NCBI RefSeq assembly: GCF_001421535.1
Contig: NZ_LMKN01000001.1
Coordinates: 992,001-1,056,000, forward strand
Length of the DNA stretch: 64,000 bases
Source of the DNA: Sphingomonas sp. Leaf20
GTDB lineage: Bacteria; Pseudomonadota; Alphaproteobacteria; Sphingomonadales; Sphingomonadaceae
Direction: 5' to 3'
Shown here piece by piece: positions 1 to 8,200 of this stretch. A model generated the notes under the pieces. That model was not told the DNA's origin and searched no databases. It saw only the letters and a list, made by a program, of their open reading frames with translations. The translations under genes and the position numbers were made by a program. Positions within the stretch are counted from its first letter, which is position 1, and each line of letters begins with the position of its first letter.

Positions 1-1521
1 CTCGCCGGATATGCGGTCGCGTTCTGGGTCGCGCATTACGTCGCCGCGGAATGGGGCGGCCGTGGCTTTTATTCGCTGCTCTACCCTGCGGCGGGGTTGC
101 GCATGGCGTTGCTCTGGCGGCGCGGGCCGCGACTGGTCTTGGGCGTTGCCGCCACCGAAGTCGCCGTCCAGTTCGTCACCGGGATCATCGATCCGCTGTC
201 GGCGGGCTTCGCCACGCAGCTCGGCGGCGTCGTGCGGCCCGCGCTTGCCTATGCGCTGGTCGTCCTGCTCGTGCGCCGGATGACCGATCATGCAACGACC
301 AGCCTGAGCGTCGCACCGATGCCGCTCGGGCTCGCGTCGGTCGGTGCACCGGTTGCGGCGGCGATGGCCGCGCTGCCCTGGTCGCTGTGGCGCCCCGATC
401 TCACCGGTGTATCGGGGATGCGCGAAGTCATCGCGTCGCTGACCGGGTTCATCGTCGGCGATCTGCTTGGCGTGCTGCTGCTGACGCCGCCGCTGCTGTG
501 GCTCGCCGAACTCGCGAGCGGCAGCGCGTCGCGCCCCGCCCGGCCCAACATCGCGGGCGTGATCGAGGCGGTGCTCGTGCTGCTGTTCTCCTTCGCGAGC
601 GAGGTCCTGCTCGCGTCGATCGGGCTGGGTACGCCACATACCCCGCTGCTCCTTGCGGTGGCGTGGATCGGGCTGCGGTTCGGCCGTACCGCGAGCTGGC
701 TCGCGATCGTCGCGGTCGCGGCGATGACGCTGCCGCAGACGGCGATGCCGATGCGCGTCGATGCGCGACTTGCACTGCACATGAGCCTCGCCTCGATCAT
801 GGTCGTCGGGTACCTCGCCGGCAGCTTCGCGGATGCACAGGCGCGGACGCGCAGCGATCTGCAGCGCCGCGACCGGCTGTTGTTCCAGGCCGAGCGGTTG
901 AAGACACTGCGCGCGATGTCGGTCGCGGTCATCCACGAGATCAGCCAGCCGCTGTCGACCCTCGCGATCGAAGCCAAGCACCTGCACGAGATCACCGTAT
1001 CCGCCGATGTCGAGATCGCCAGCACCGCCGCGCTGATCGATCGCAAGGCAGCGGCGCTCTCCACGCTCGTACGCCGGCTTCGGCGCTTCGGCGGGCGCAC
1101 GGTCGACAAGCCGACGCCGCTTCCGCTTGCGACGTTGATCGCCACGGCCGCCGCGCTCGCGGAGCCCGAAGCGCGGTCGCACGACGTCACGCTGACGATC
1201 GAACCCGTCGCCCCGGACCTCGTCGTGCTTGCGCAGGAAGTCGAGCTTGCACAGGCGATCGTCAATCTGGTGCGCAACGCGGTACAGGCCAGCGGCGACG
1301 GTCGTGTATCGCTCGCAGCGACGCAGGTCGGTGACCAGGCACGCATCGTCGTGACCAACCGATGCCGGCGCAATCGCCCCGATCAAGCCGGCATGGGGGT
1401 CGGCGTGCTGGTCGCGCGCGCGATCGTCGAGGCGCATGGCGGCAGCCTCGCGCGCGTCGGTGACGATATCGGCGAAGCGCGTGCGACGATTCTGCTGCCG
1501 CTGATCGGAGAGCCGCAATGA
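1..1521 (+). CDS. MASE1-type sensor histidine kinase (5' end missing)
   Basis: The reading frame is open from the first base, so the true start lies upstream and the N-terminus is missing. The first ~270 visible codons encode several hydrophobic helices. The stretch 'LYPAAGLRMALLWRRGPR' is typical of MASE1 integral-membrane sensor domains. A short linker leads to a dimerisation/H-box, 'VIHEISQPLSTLA', with the phospho-accepting His at 934-936. An N-box follows ('QAIVNLVRNAVQAS', near 1255-1290), and the ATPase domain ends with 'VARAIVEAHGGSL'. The usual DxGxG nucleotide-binding box is not recognisable; 'QAGMGVGV' stands in its place. The stop overlaps the ATG of the response regulator by 4 nt, so the two form a coupled two-component pair. 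The signal sensed cannot be read from the sequence. Confidence 0.85.
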   Translation, partial: LAGYAVAFWVAHYVAAEWGGRGFYSLLYPAAGLRMALLWRRGPRLVLGVAATEVAVQFVTGIIDPLSAGFATQLGGVVRPALAYALVVLLVRRMTDHATTSLSVAPMPLGLASVGAPVAAAMAALPWSLWRPDLTGVSGMREVIASLTGFIVGDLLGVLLLTPPLLWLAELASGSASRPARPNIAGVIEAVLVLLFSFASEVLLASIGLGTPHTPLLLAVAWIGLRFGRTASWLAIVAVAAMTLPQTAMPMRVDARLALHMSLASIMVVGYLAGSFADAQARTRSDLQRRDRLLFQAERLKTLRAMSVAVIHEISQPLSTLAIEAKHLHEITVSADVEIASTAALIDRKAAALSTLVRRLRRFGGRTVDKPTPLPLATLIATAAALAEPEARSHDVTLTIEPVAPDLVVLAQEVELAQAIVNLVRNAVQASGDGRVSLAATQVGDQARIVVTNRCRRNRPDQAGMGVGVLVARAIVEAHGGSLARVGDDIGEARATILLPLIGEPQ

Positions 1522-2108
1522 CCGTGAGCGACGCACTGTCTGGCACCGTCTATGTGGTCGACGACGACGATGATCTGGGCGCCACGGTCGCGCGGTTGCT
1601 GTGCCGGCACGGACATGTCGCCGAATCGTTTCTCGACCCGGTCGCGCTGCTTGACCTTTATCCCCAGGCGCCCGCGCACTGCGTGGTGACCGACGTGATG
1701 ATGGGCGACATCGACGGGTTCGATTTCGCCGATCGCGTCCGGGCACTCGATGCTGCGGTCGCGATCGTGTTCATGACCGCATGGCCGACCACCGCAAACG
1801 CGGTGGATTCGGTACGGCGCTACGGGGGCCTCGACTATCTGGAGAAGCCGCTCGACGAGGCCCGGCTTCTCGCCGCGGTCGCCGAGGGTGTCGCGTGGTC
1901 GCGTGCGCAACGCACCGCGATCGCGCGCACCGCAACGCTCACCCCGCGGCAGCGCCAGGTGTTCGATCTGCTCGTGAAGGGGCACAACAACCAGGCTATC
2001 GCCGCTGCGCTCGACATCAGTCCGAAGACCGTGGAGGACCACCGCGCCGCCATCGTCGCGAAGACGGGTGCGAACGGCATCGCCCAATTGATCGCGCTCG
2101 CCCGATGA
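1518..2108 (+). CDS. FixJ-family response regulator (REC + LuxR-type HTH)
   Basis: A 196-residue two-domain regulator. The receiver domain (about residues 10-125) has the acidic pocket 'VVDDDDD', the phospho-acceptor Asp59 in 'VVTDVMMGDIDGF', the switch Thr in 'VFMTAW' and the conserved Lys in 'YLEKPL'. The C-terminal domain (about 135-196) is a LuxR/GerE helix-turn-helix: 'LTPRQRQVFDLLVKGHNNQAI' is split here by the recognition helix region 'ISPKTVEDHRAAIVAK'. This is the FixJ/TtrR layout. It is presumably phosphorylated by the kinase encoded directly upstream, with which it shares an ATGA overlap. Its target genes are unknown; the adjacent secretion and matrix genes are possible targets by position only. 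Confidence 0.9.
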   Translation: MTVSDALSGTVYVVDDDDDLGATVARLLCRHGHVAESFLDPVALLDLYPQAPAHCVVTDVMMGDIDGFDFADRVRALDAAVAIVFMTAWPTTANAVDSVRRYGGLDYLEKPLDEARLLAAVAEGVAWSRAQRTAIARTATLTPRQRQVFDLLVKGHNNQAIAAALDISPKTVEDHRAAIVAKTGANGIAQLIALAR

Positions 2109-2205
2109 CCGTCGATCGCCACAGCCCGGCCGCAGGCCCGGACAGGCGGCGCGTGGGCATCGACGCCCGGTCGATCACGCCTGCAGAAACCGGATCGGAT
2201 GTGTC

Positions 2206-2691
2206 GTGGCGGCGCTGAAGGAACTGTCGATACCGTGCCGGATCAACGTCGGCGGCAAATGGTCGAGCGGGTGCATTCACGACGTGTCCGACCATGGCCT
2301 GTTGCTGTCGAGCATCGCCCCGCCGCCGATCGGCACCTATGTCGACATCCGGCGCGGGACGCTGATCATCATCGGCCGCGTGATCTGGGTTGGCGGCAAC
2401 CGCTTCGGCGTTCGCATGCAGGATCCCGTCGGTCTTGCCACGCTGCTGAGCGAACCCGTCCTCAACCGCCGCCCCGCAGCAGCCGAACGACGTAGCGAAA
2501 CGCGCGACACCACCGTGCGTCGCACGGCCGAACAGGCGGATCGCAACCGTCGATTGTCCTCGACGTTTCAGTTCGCATGCCTCGTGATCATCGGACTCGG
2601 GGCCGCATGCTTTGCCGCGATGCAGTGCTACACGCTGCTCTCCAAGCCGCTGGTCGCGGTTACCGGCCTGCTTGCGCGGTCGGCGGCGTGA
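2206..2691 (+). CDS. PilZ domain protein with C-terminal membrane anchor
   Basis: 161 residues with a GTG start. Residues 5-80 form a PilZ-like beta-barrel, with the hallmark DxSxxG motif present as 'DVSDHG' followed by 'VIWVGGNRFGVRMQ'. PilZ domains normally bind cyclic di-GMP through an RxxxR motif upstream of DxSxxG. Only isolated basic residues are visible there ('PCRINVGGK'), so ligand binding is doubtful. Residues about 118-150 hold one hydrophobic segment ('FACLVIIGLGAACFAAM'), which suggests a membrane anchor. The gene stands 97 bp after the response regulator on the same strand, so it may be cotranscribed. It could be a c-di-GMP effector or a degenerate relative. Confidence 0.75.
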   Translation: MAALKELSIPCRINVGGKWSSGCIHDVSDHGLLLSSIAPPPIGTYVDIRRGTLIIIGRVIWVGGNRFGVRMQDPVGLATLLSEPVLNRRPAAAERRSETRDTTVRRTAEQADRNRRLSSTFQFACLVIIGLGAACFAAMQCYTLLSKPLVAVTGLLARSAA

Positions 2692-2821
2692 TGCCGCAAA
2701 CACTGAACGTAACGGGAACGAACGGCCTTGCGACGGCACCGCTTGCGGACTAGGACCCGCCCAGAAAGCGGGCAATCGCTTCGGCGGACATCAAACGGAA
2801 CGCAAGGTGCAGAGGTAAGTC

Positions 2822-2983
2822 GTGGTGACGGACGAGGATCGAAATTACTATGAACGGCGCGCCGAGCGGGAAATCGCCATGGCCGCCGCGACCGACGATC
2901 CGAATGCGTGCGCGAGCCACTACGCGCTGGCCAACATGTATCTCGCGCTGGCGTTCGACGAGGAGCCCTGCGTAACGGGGTGA
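2822..2983 (+). CDS. small conserved-looking acidic protein, 53 aa
   Basis: A short frame of 53 codons beginning GTG GTG and ending TGA. It reads VVTDEDRNYYERRAEREIAM, followed by an Ala-rich helix with 'DDPNACASHYALANMYLALA'. An AGAGG ribosome-binding site at 2811-2815 sits 6 nt before the first GTG. The composition (acidic start, 'YYERRAEREIAMA') looks like a small protein I associate with sphingomonads, and its function is unknown. The helical pattern with paired Tyr and Ala is reminiscent of one TPR-like hairpin. No membrane segment or export signal is seen. It could also start at the second GTG (2825). Confidence 0.6.
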   Translation: MVTDEDRNYYERRAEREIAMAAATDDPNACASHYALANMYLALAFDEEPCVTG

Positions 2984-3002
2984 CGTCGCGATCGATCGGC
3001 CC

Positions 3003-3458
3003 TCAGCCGCGCAGCGCGCCCGGCCGGAATGACCGTGGGGTCGCCGGGACCTCCGCTTCCTCGCCACGATCGAACAGATGCTCGAGCATCGCGGCCATTG
3101 CGGTCAGACCGGTGTCGGTCAGCGTGACGTGAACGCGGCGATGGTCCTTCGGATCAGCATGCCGCGCAAGCAGCGCCGCCTGCTGAAGCCGGTCGATACG
3201 CCGCATCGCGCTTGCCGGACTTTCCCCCGAAAGGAGAATCAGATCCTTGACGCAGAGCCGCTCGCCGGTGCCGGCGGCGATGAACAGGTCGATCATCATG
3301 TCCCACGCCGGATCGACCAGCAGGTCCTGTGGCAGGAACGCGCTCATCGTCGCACGCAGCCGACGCGCCTGGCGTGCCCGCGCGAGCAGGACCGGCGGGA
3401 TCTGCGGGCGGTTCGTCCCTTGATCGGGATTGTGGAGGCGGCGTTCGCTGTCGGTCAT
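3003..3458 (-). CDS. small winged-helix (MarR-like) regulator at the end of the T1SS operon
   Basis: 151 residues. The core (about residues 35-125) reads as a winged helix-turn-helix: 'DPAWDMMIDLFIAAGTGE', then a recognition region 'SPASAMRRIDRLQQAALL', then a wing 'DPKDHRRVHVTLTDTG', as in MarR-family proteins. Its ATG overlaps the stop of the HlyD-like gene (ATGA), so it is the last cistron of the secretion operon. A clear paralogue lies at 34574-34984 in this window with the same 'PAWD--DLFI' core. A feedback regulator of adhesin or matrix expression is a reasonable guess, but nothing in the sequence proves the target. Confidence 0.75.
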   Translation of the reverse strand: MTDSERRLHNPDQGTNRPQIPPVLLARARQARRLRATMSAFLPQDLLVDPAWDMMIDLFIAAGTGERLCVKDLILLSGESPASAMRRIDRLQQAALLARHADPKDHRRVHVTLTDTGLTAMAAMLEHLFDRGEEAEVPATPRSFRPGALRG

Positions 3459-4642
3459 CGTTCGCGCAACGCCTCCTGTGCCCGGTTCAGCGGTTTGAGC
3501 AGATACTGGAGCACGGTCTTGCTGCCCGTGTGGATATCGACGGTCGCAACCATGCCCGGCGTGATCGCGAACTGCCGGCCCGACTTGCTGGTCAGCGAAT
3601 CCGCCTTGGTTCGCACGAAGACCCGGTAATACAGGATGTCGGGCTTCACCTCGTCGCGGATCGTGTCGGGCGAGATGCTCGCGACGGTGCCGGCAAGACC
3701 GCCATAGATCGAATAATCATACGCAGTGACCTTCACGCTTGCGGGTTGGCCGGGACGGATGAAGGCGATGTCGCGCGGCTGGATGCGCGCCTCGATCAGC
3801 AGGCGCTCGTCGAGCGGGACGATCTCCATCAACTTGCCGTTGGGCGGGACAACGCCGCCGACGGTCGAGACCTCGATGTTCTTGACGACGCCGCGCACCG
3901 GCGACCGGAAGGTCAGCCGTGACAGCGTATCCGACCGGCCGCGGACGACGGGGGCAAGCGAATCGACCTGCTCGGTGACCTTGGCAAAGTCCTGCCGCGC
4001 CTCGACCATGTATTGCGATCGCAGGTCGGCCTTTTTGAGTTCGAGCTCGGCGCGCTGGCGTTGCAGCCGGAGCACCTCGACGTTGCTCGCCGCACCGACC
4101 GCGATCAGCGACTGGCCGATGGCCACCTCGCGCCCGATCAGCGACAGGCTCTGGTCGATCAGCTGCAGCGAGGATTGAAGGCTGCGGCGACGGGTCTCGT
4201 ACAGCCGGGTCTCCGCCGCCTTGAGATCGGGGAAGCGATCGAGTTCGGCGGAGAAGGTCAGCGAGGTTCCGTTCGCCTCCGCCTGGAGCCGCGCCGCGCT
4301 GGCGAGTGCCGCGCGATATTTCGCCGCACTCTCCTCGACGGTCGAGCCCGCCTGGGTCGGATCGAGCTGCGCCAGCAACTGTCCGGGCTTGACGATATCG
4401 TCCTGTCGCACCGACAGCTTGGTCAGGATGCCCCCCTCGAGCGACTGGATGACCTGTTCGCGGCTGGTCGGCACGACGCGCGCCTCGCCGGTCGCGACCT
4501 CGTCGAGCGCCGCGAACCAGGCCCAGGCGAGCGCCGCGACGAACAGAGCGGCCAGGATCCACACGAGCCGCGTCGCGGTCGTGAGCCGTGTCTCGCCCTC
4601 TCCCCCGAACAGATGGTCGTCGTCGATCGCGACCCCGGTCAT
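3455..4642 (-). CDS. HlyD-family membrane fusion protein of a type I secretion system
   Basis: 395 residues. A short cytoplasmic N-terminus is followed by one transmembrane helix (about residues 25-45, 'LVWILAALFVAALAWAWFAAL'). The first lipoyl half-motif comes next ('VIQSLEGGILTKLSVRQDDIV'-type, about 65-90), then a long coiled-coil hairpin (about 105-245), the second lipoyl half and a beta-barrel region with 'LTFRSPVRGVVKNIEV'. This is the periplasmic adaptor that links the ABC pump to the outer-membrane channel. The start at 4642 is chosen because it overlaps the stop of the ABC gene (ATGA) and directly precedes the TM helix; the longer open frame upstream is read-through of the ABC gene in another frame. 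Likely cargo: the adjacent giant adhesin and perhaps the RTX deacetylase. Confidence 0.92.
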   Translation of the reverse strand: MTGVAIDDDHLFGGEGETRLTTATRLVWILAALFVAALAWAWFAALDEVATGEARVVPTSREQVIQSLEGGILTKLSVRQDDIVKPGQLLAQLDPTQAGSTVEESAAKYRAALASAARLQAEANGTSLTFSAELDRFPDLKAAETRLYETRRRSLQSSLQLIDQSLSLIGREVAIGQSLIAVGAASNVEVLRLQRQRAELELKKADLRSQYMVEARQDFAKVTEQVDSLAPVVRGRSDTLSRLTFRSPVRGVVKNIEVSTVGGVVPPNGKLMEIVPLDERLLIEARIQPRDIAFIRPGQPASVKVTAYDYSIYGGLAGTVASISPDTIRDEVKPDILYYRVFVRTKADSLTSKSGRQFAITPGMVATVDIHTGSKTVLQYLLKPLNRAQEALRER

Positions 4643-6777
4643 GCCGCCGCACTCCGCGTTCCGCGCATCTTCGCGAGAATCTGGTCCCTGGGTCCGTCGA
4701 GAATCACCGCGCCATTGTCGATGACGATGATCCGGTCGACGATGTCGAGCATCCGCATCCGGTGCGTCGCCACGACGAGAGTCCGCGTGCAGCTCCAGGC
4801 ACCGAGCTGCTCGATGAAATGTCGCTCCGTCCCCTCGTCCATCGACGCGGTCGGTTCGTCGAGCAGCGCGATCGTCGGCTGGCGGAGCAGCATCCGCGCG
4901 AGCAGCAGCGCCTGGATCTGGCCACCCGACAGCCCCCGCCCGCCCTCCTGCACGACATGGCCGAGCCCGTCGCGCAGACGCCTGACCATCGCGCTCGCAC
5001 CGACCATCGCGAGGCACTGGACGATCTCGGTGTCGGAGGCGGCGGGCGCCCCGAGCGTGAGGTTCTCGCGCAGCGTGCCGTGGAACAGGCGGCTGTGCTG
5101 CGTGAGCAGGCCGATGTCGCGGCGAACGTCCGCGGGGTCGACCTGGTGCAGCGCGAGCCCGTCGATCAGCACTTCACCCGAGACGGGCTGGAGCATACCC
5201 GACAACCCCTGAAGCAGCGTCGACTTGCCCGCGCCGTTACGCCCGAGCAACGCGATCCGCTCGCCGGCGGTGATGTCCAGACTGGCGACGGTCAGCGCTG
5301 GCGGCGCATTGGGATCGGCATAGGTGAACACCGCCGACCGCAACGTGAAGTCGCCCGTCGCCGCAGGCAGCGGGATACGATGATCCGCGTCCGCGCTGTC
5401 GACGGGAAGCGCCATGATCTGGTTGAGGCTGCCCATCGCGACCTTCGCGTGCTGGAACCGGCTGAGCAACTGCGTCACCTGCGCCATCGGCGCCATCATC
5501 CGCGAACCCAGGATCGAGGTCGCGACGAGCACGCCGGTGGTGATGTCGCCCGCGATGACCAGCGGCGCGCCGACGAAGATGATCGCGGCATAGACGCCGT
5601 TCTGCACGCTCTGCGTCCAGACCGAGAGGCCATTGGTGAGCCCGCGCAGACGCAGCTGCGCCTCTCCGGCGACTGCGTTGTAATGGTTCCACTGATGATG
5701 GAAGCGGTCTTCGGCCTGCAGCGCCTTGACGTCCTCGATCCCCTGCACCGCCTCGACGAGCATCGCGTTGCGCAGCGAGGATTCGCGCATCGATTCGGTC
5801 GCGAGCATGCGCAATCGGCGCTGCGCGAGAAGGCCGGGGAGCAGGAGCAGTATCAGCGCGGCAAGCGGCACGAGCGCGAGCGCACCGCCGACATACCAGA
5901 GCACGCCGAGGAACAGCAAGAAGAACGGCAGGTCCGCCACCGTCGCCACCGTCGTCGACGTCAGCATGTCGCGGACCTGGTCGAGGTCGCGAAGCTGCGC
6001 GATGAAGGTCCCGGTCGAGGCCGGACGGGCGCGGTTGCGAACGCGCAGCGCATGGCCGAACACGCGGTCCGAGATGCGCAGGTCCGCGCGCTTGCCAAGC
6101 ACATCGACGATATCGGTGCGCAGACGCCGCAACACGAAATCGAACCCGATCGCGATCAGGACGCCGACGAACAGGATGGTGAGCGTCGGGATCGACCCCG
6201 CCGGTACGACCCGGTCATAGACCTGCATCGAGAACAGCACGCCCGCCAGCCCGAGGCAGTTCGTCACCACCGACGCCACCATGACATGCGCATAGGAGCC
6301 GGCATCGGCCATCAAAATGTCGCGAAGCCAGTGATCCTCGAACGGGCGGATATAGGCGTCGACGCGTGCGTCCGGCGCCGAGCGCGACGGACGCGGGACG
6401 ACGAAGCTGGTCGCCCCGTCAAGCACCGCGTCGAGCGACAGCCGCGCCTGCCCGCCGCGATCGCCGGGCATCGCCAGCCGCGCGCACCCATCCGCGTCGA
6501 TCCCCTCGATCAGCGCGATCTCGCCGTCGTTGAGGCGCACGATGGCCGGCAGGCGCCAGCTGGTCAGCCGCATCGCGTTCGACGGCACGAACTGGACGCC
6601 GAGCCCCGTCGCGCGGGCAAGCGTCCGGATCCGCGCCTCGTCATCGCCGCCGAGATCCCATTGCGCCGCCAGCCGCGCGCGCTGCTCGGACACCGGCAGG
6701 CGGTAATGGCGCGCGACCCGGCCAAGCAGATCGAGCCAGCCCTCGAGCGCGGGCACGCTTGCCAGTTGCGTGCTCAC
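4639..6777 (-). CDS. type I secretion ABC transporter with C39-like domain (LapB/HlyB type)
   Basis: 712 residues from a GTG start that overlaps the TolC stop (GTGA). Residues 1-130 form a peptidase-C39-like domain. No catalytic Cys is present near the start ('LLGRVARHYRLPVSEQ'), so it is a degenerate substrate-docking domain as in HlyB and LapB rather than a processing protease. Residues about 155-440 hold the six-helix membrane domain. The nucleotide-binding domain has Walker A 'LLGRNGAGKSTLL', signature 'LSGGQIQALLLARMLL', Walker B 'IALLDEPTASMD' and the switch His in 'VVATHRMRML'. It powers one-step export of unfolded proteins across both membranes. The preceding TolC-like gene and following HlyD-like gene complete the tripartite machine. 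Confidence 0.93.
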   Translation of the reverse strand: MSTQLASVPALEGWLDLLGRVARHYRLPVSEQRARLAAQWDLGGDDEARIRTLARATGLGVQFVPSNAMRLTSWRLPAIVRLNDGEIALIEGIDADGCARLAMPGDRGGQARLSLDAVLDGATSFVVPRPSRSAPDARVDAYIRPFEDHWLRDILMADAGSYAHVMVASVVTNCLGLAGVLFSMQVYDRVVPAGSIPTLTILFVGVLIAIGFDFVLRRLRTDIVDVLGKRADLRISDRVFGHALRVRNRARPASTGTFIAQLRDLDQVRDMLTSTTVATVADLPFFLLFLGVLWYVGGALALVPLAALILLLLPGLLAQRRLRMLATESMRESSLRNAMLVEAVQGIEDVKALQAEDRFHHQWNHYNAVAGEAQLRLRGLTNGLSVWTQSVQNGVYAAIIFVGAPLVIAGDITTGVLVATSILGSRMMAPMAQVTQLLSRFQHAKVAMGSLNQIMALPVDSADADHRIPLPAATGDFTLRSAVFTYADPNAPPALTVASLDITAGERIALLGRNGAGKSTLLQGLSGMLQPVSGEVLIDGLALHQVDPADVRRDIGLLTQHSRLFHGTLRENLTLGAPAASDTEIVQCLAMVGASAMVRRLRDGLGHVVQEGGRGLSGGQIQALLLARMLLRQPTIALLDEPTASMDEGTERHFIEQLGAWSCTRTLVVATHRMRMLDIVDRIIVIDNGAVILDGPRDQILAKMRGTRSAAA

Positions 6778-8084
6778 AGCATCACCCCGCGCACCGACGT
6801 GCCGGACAGATGGAAGGCGTCGCGCATCCGTCCGGACAGGAAAAGGCAATCCACCTGGAGCCGGCGCAGATTCTGCCGGATGTTCACCGCCTCGAAGCGG
6901 ACCTGCTGCAACTCCTGTTCGGCGTTGAGCAGGTCGACGAGCGTGCGGGTGCCCATTTCGAGATACTGGATCCGATACAGACGCCCCGTCTCGCGCATGT
7001 TGCCCTCGCGCGATTCGAGCGTCGCGACGACCTGCGACAGGCTGTCGATCTGCTGGCGGGCTTCGGCGAAGCGCTGGCTGTTCTCGTTGCGTATCCGCTT
7101 GGTCGCGGCCTGCGCGGCTTCGAGCTCGTACGACGCGCCGCGGACGCGCGCGCGCGTGATGCCGCCGCCGAAGATGTTGCTGGAGACGCGCAATCCGAAA
7201 TTGAAGATTCCCCGGTCGCCGAACGGTGCGGTGATGTCGGTCGACGCATCCCCGCCCAGCGATACGGTCGGGTAGCGATCTGCCCGGCTGCGGCGCAGCG
7301 CCGCGACCGCGCGCTCGGCCTGTGCGTCCGCAGCCATCACCGACGGTACCGCATCCCAGACCGGCGCAGGGCCCGCGCAACTGCGCATCAGCCAGTCGGG
7401 CACCTCGCCCGACACCGACGGCGGCGGCGTGGTGCGCCCGAGCAGGAAGGCCAGGTTGCTCGCCCAGCGCCGCTCGGCGGCCTCCGCCGTCGCGACGTTG
7501 GCGACCGCCGCCTCGACCCGCGCCTGTGCCTGCAGCGCGTCGGAGCGCGTCGCCGCACCGAGCGCGGCGCGCTTGCCGACCAGGTCGCCGATCTCCTCGA
7601 CCCGCTGCGCCTGTTCGCGCGCGATGTCGCGCTGCGCCGCCGCGCGTTGATACTCGATGATGGCATAGCCCGTGTCGCGGATGAGCGCGTCGACCGCGAG
7701 CAGCATCTCGGCACGGCCGATCCGCGTACCTGCATTCGCCCCCGCGATCTCGCTCGAGACCTTGCCGAAGTCGAACAGCATCTGCGACGCGCCGACCTGC
7801 GGCCGTGGACGCAGGGTCCCCGACACCCGGCTGTCATAGCCGCTGCCAACGCCCGCGCTGATCGTGGGAAGATACCCGGCCCGCGCCGCCTTCACGTCCT
7901 CGCCCCGCGCCGCCAGCATCCCCGCCGCCTCGATCAGCGACGGATGCCATTCGACCGCCTCGCGCGCAGCGCCTTCCAGCGTCACCGGCGATGCATCCGC
8001 CGCACGCCCTGCCGCGCACGGTGTGGCAACCAGCAGGATACTGAGAACAAACGGCATTGCGCCGGCAAGATTCGGGTTGATCAC
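6774..8084 (-). CDS. TolC-family outer membrane channel of the T1SS
   Basis: 436 residues. A GTG start is followed by a signal peptide ('MPFVLSILLVATPCAAGRA', residues 10-28). Two outer-membrane efflux protein (OEP) repeats follow, rich in Ala, Gln and Arg heptads, including the pattern 'GYLPTISAGVGSGYDSR' early and 'RYPTVSLGGDASTDI' at the start of the second repeat. 'ARQQIDSLSQVVATLESRE' belongs to the long coiled coils. This channel completes the type I secretion machine with the two genes downstream. GTG at 8084 is preferred over the internal ATG at 8057 because AAAGGGACAGAGAT lies just upstream, and that ribosome-binding region is itself inside a perfect hairpin (see 8088-8127). The gene is 116 bp downstream of the giant adhesin on the same strand. 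Confidence 0.9.
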   Translation of the reverse strand: MINPNLAGAMPFVLSILLVATPCAAGRAADASPVTLEGAAREAVEWHPSLIEAAGMLAARGEDVKAARAGYLPTISAGVGSGYDSRVSGTLRPRPQVGASQMLFDFGKVSSEIAGANAGTRIGRAEMLLAVDALIRDTGYAIIEYQRAAAQRDIAREQAQRVEEIGDLVGKRAALGAATRSDALQAQARVEAAVANVATAEAAERRWASNLAFLLGRTTPPPSVSGEVPDWLMRSCAGPAPVWDAVPSVMAADAQAERAVAALRRSRADRYPTVSLGGDASTDITAPFGDRGIFNFGLRVSSNIFGGGITRARVRGASYELEAAQAATKRIRNENSQRFAEARQQIDSLSQVVATLESREGNMRETGRLYRIQYLEMGTRTLVDLLNAEQELQQVRFEAVNIRQNLRRLQVDCLFLSGRMRDAFHLSGTSVRGVML

Positions 8085-8087
8085 GAT

Positions 8088-8127
8088 ATCTCTGTCCCTT
8101 TCATGCCGACCAGAAAGGGACAGAGAT
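8088..8127 (-). promoter_or_regulatory. perfect 15-bp inverted repeat covering the tolC ribosome-binding site
   Basis: Bases 8088-8102 and 8113-8127 are exact reverse complements (arm CTGTCCCTTTC extended to 15 bp) separated by a 10-nt loop. In the mRNA the 3' arm contains the AAAGGGACAGAGAT segment that ends three nt before the GTG of the TolC-like gene. Folding would therefore hide the ribosome-binding site. It lies between the adhesin stop (8201) and the secretion genes. No U-run follows, so an intercistronic translational control element or mRNA-stabilising hairpin fits better than a classical terminator. Confidence 0.65.
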
Positions 8128-8200
8128 CATTAACAAATCTTATAAAGTCTATCGACGATAAGATCCTGAATTGGGTCTATATTCTCCCGAGTTTGGACTT

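Noticed and set aside
4588..7275. 895-codon plus-strand open frame opposite the ABC transporter
   Set aside because: Composition is typical of an antisense shadow and the minus strand encodes a complete transporter.
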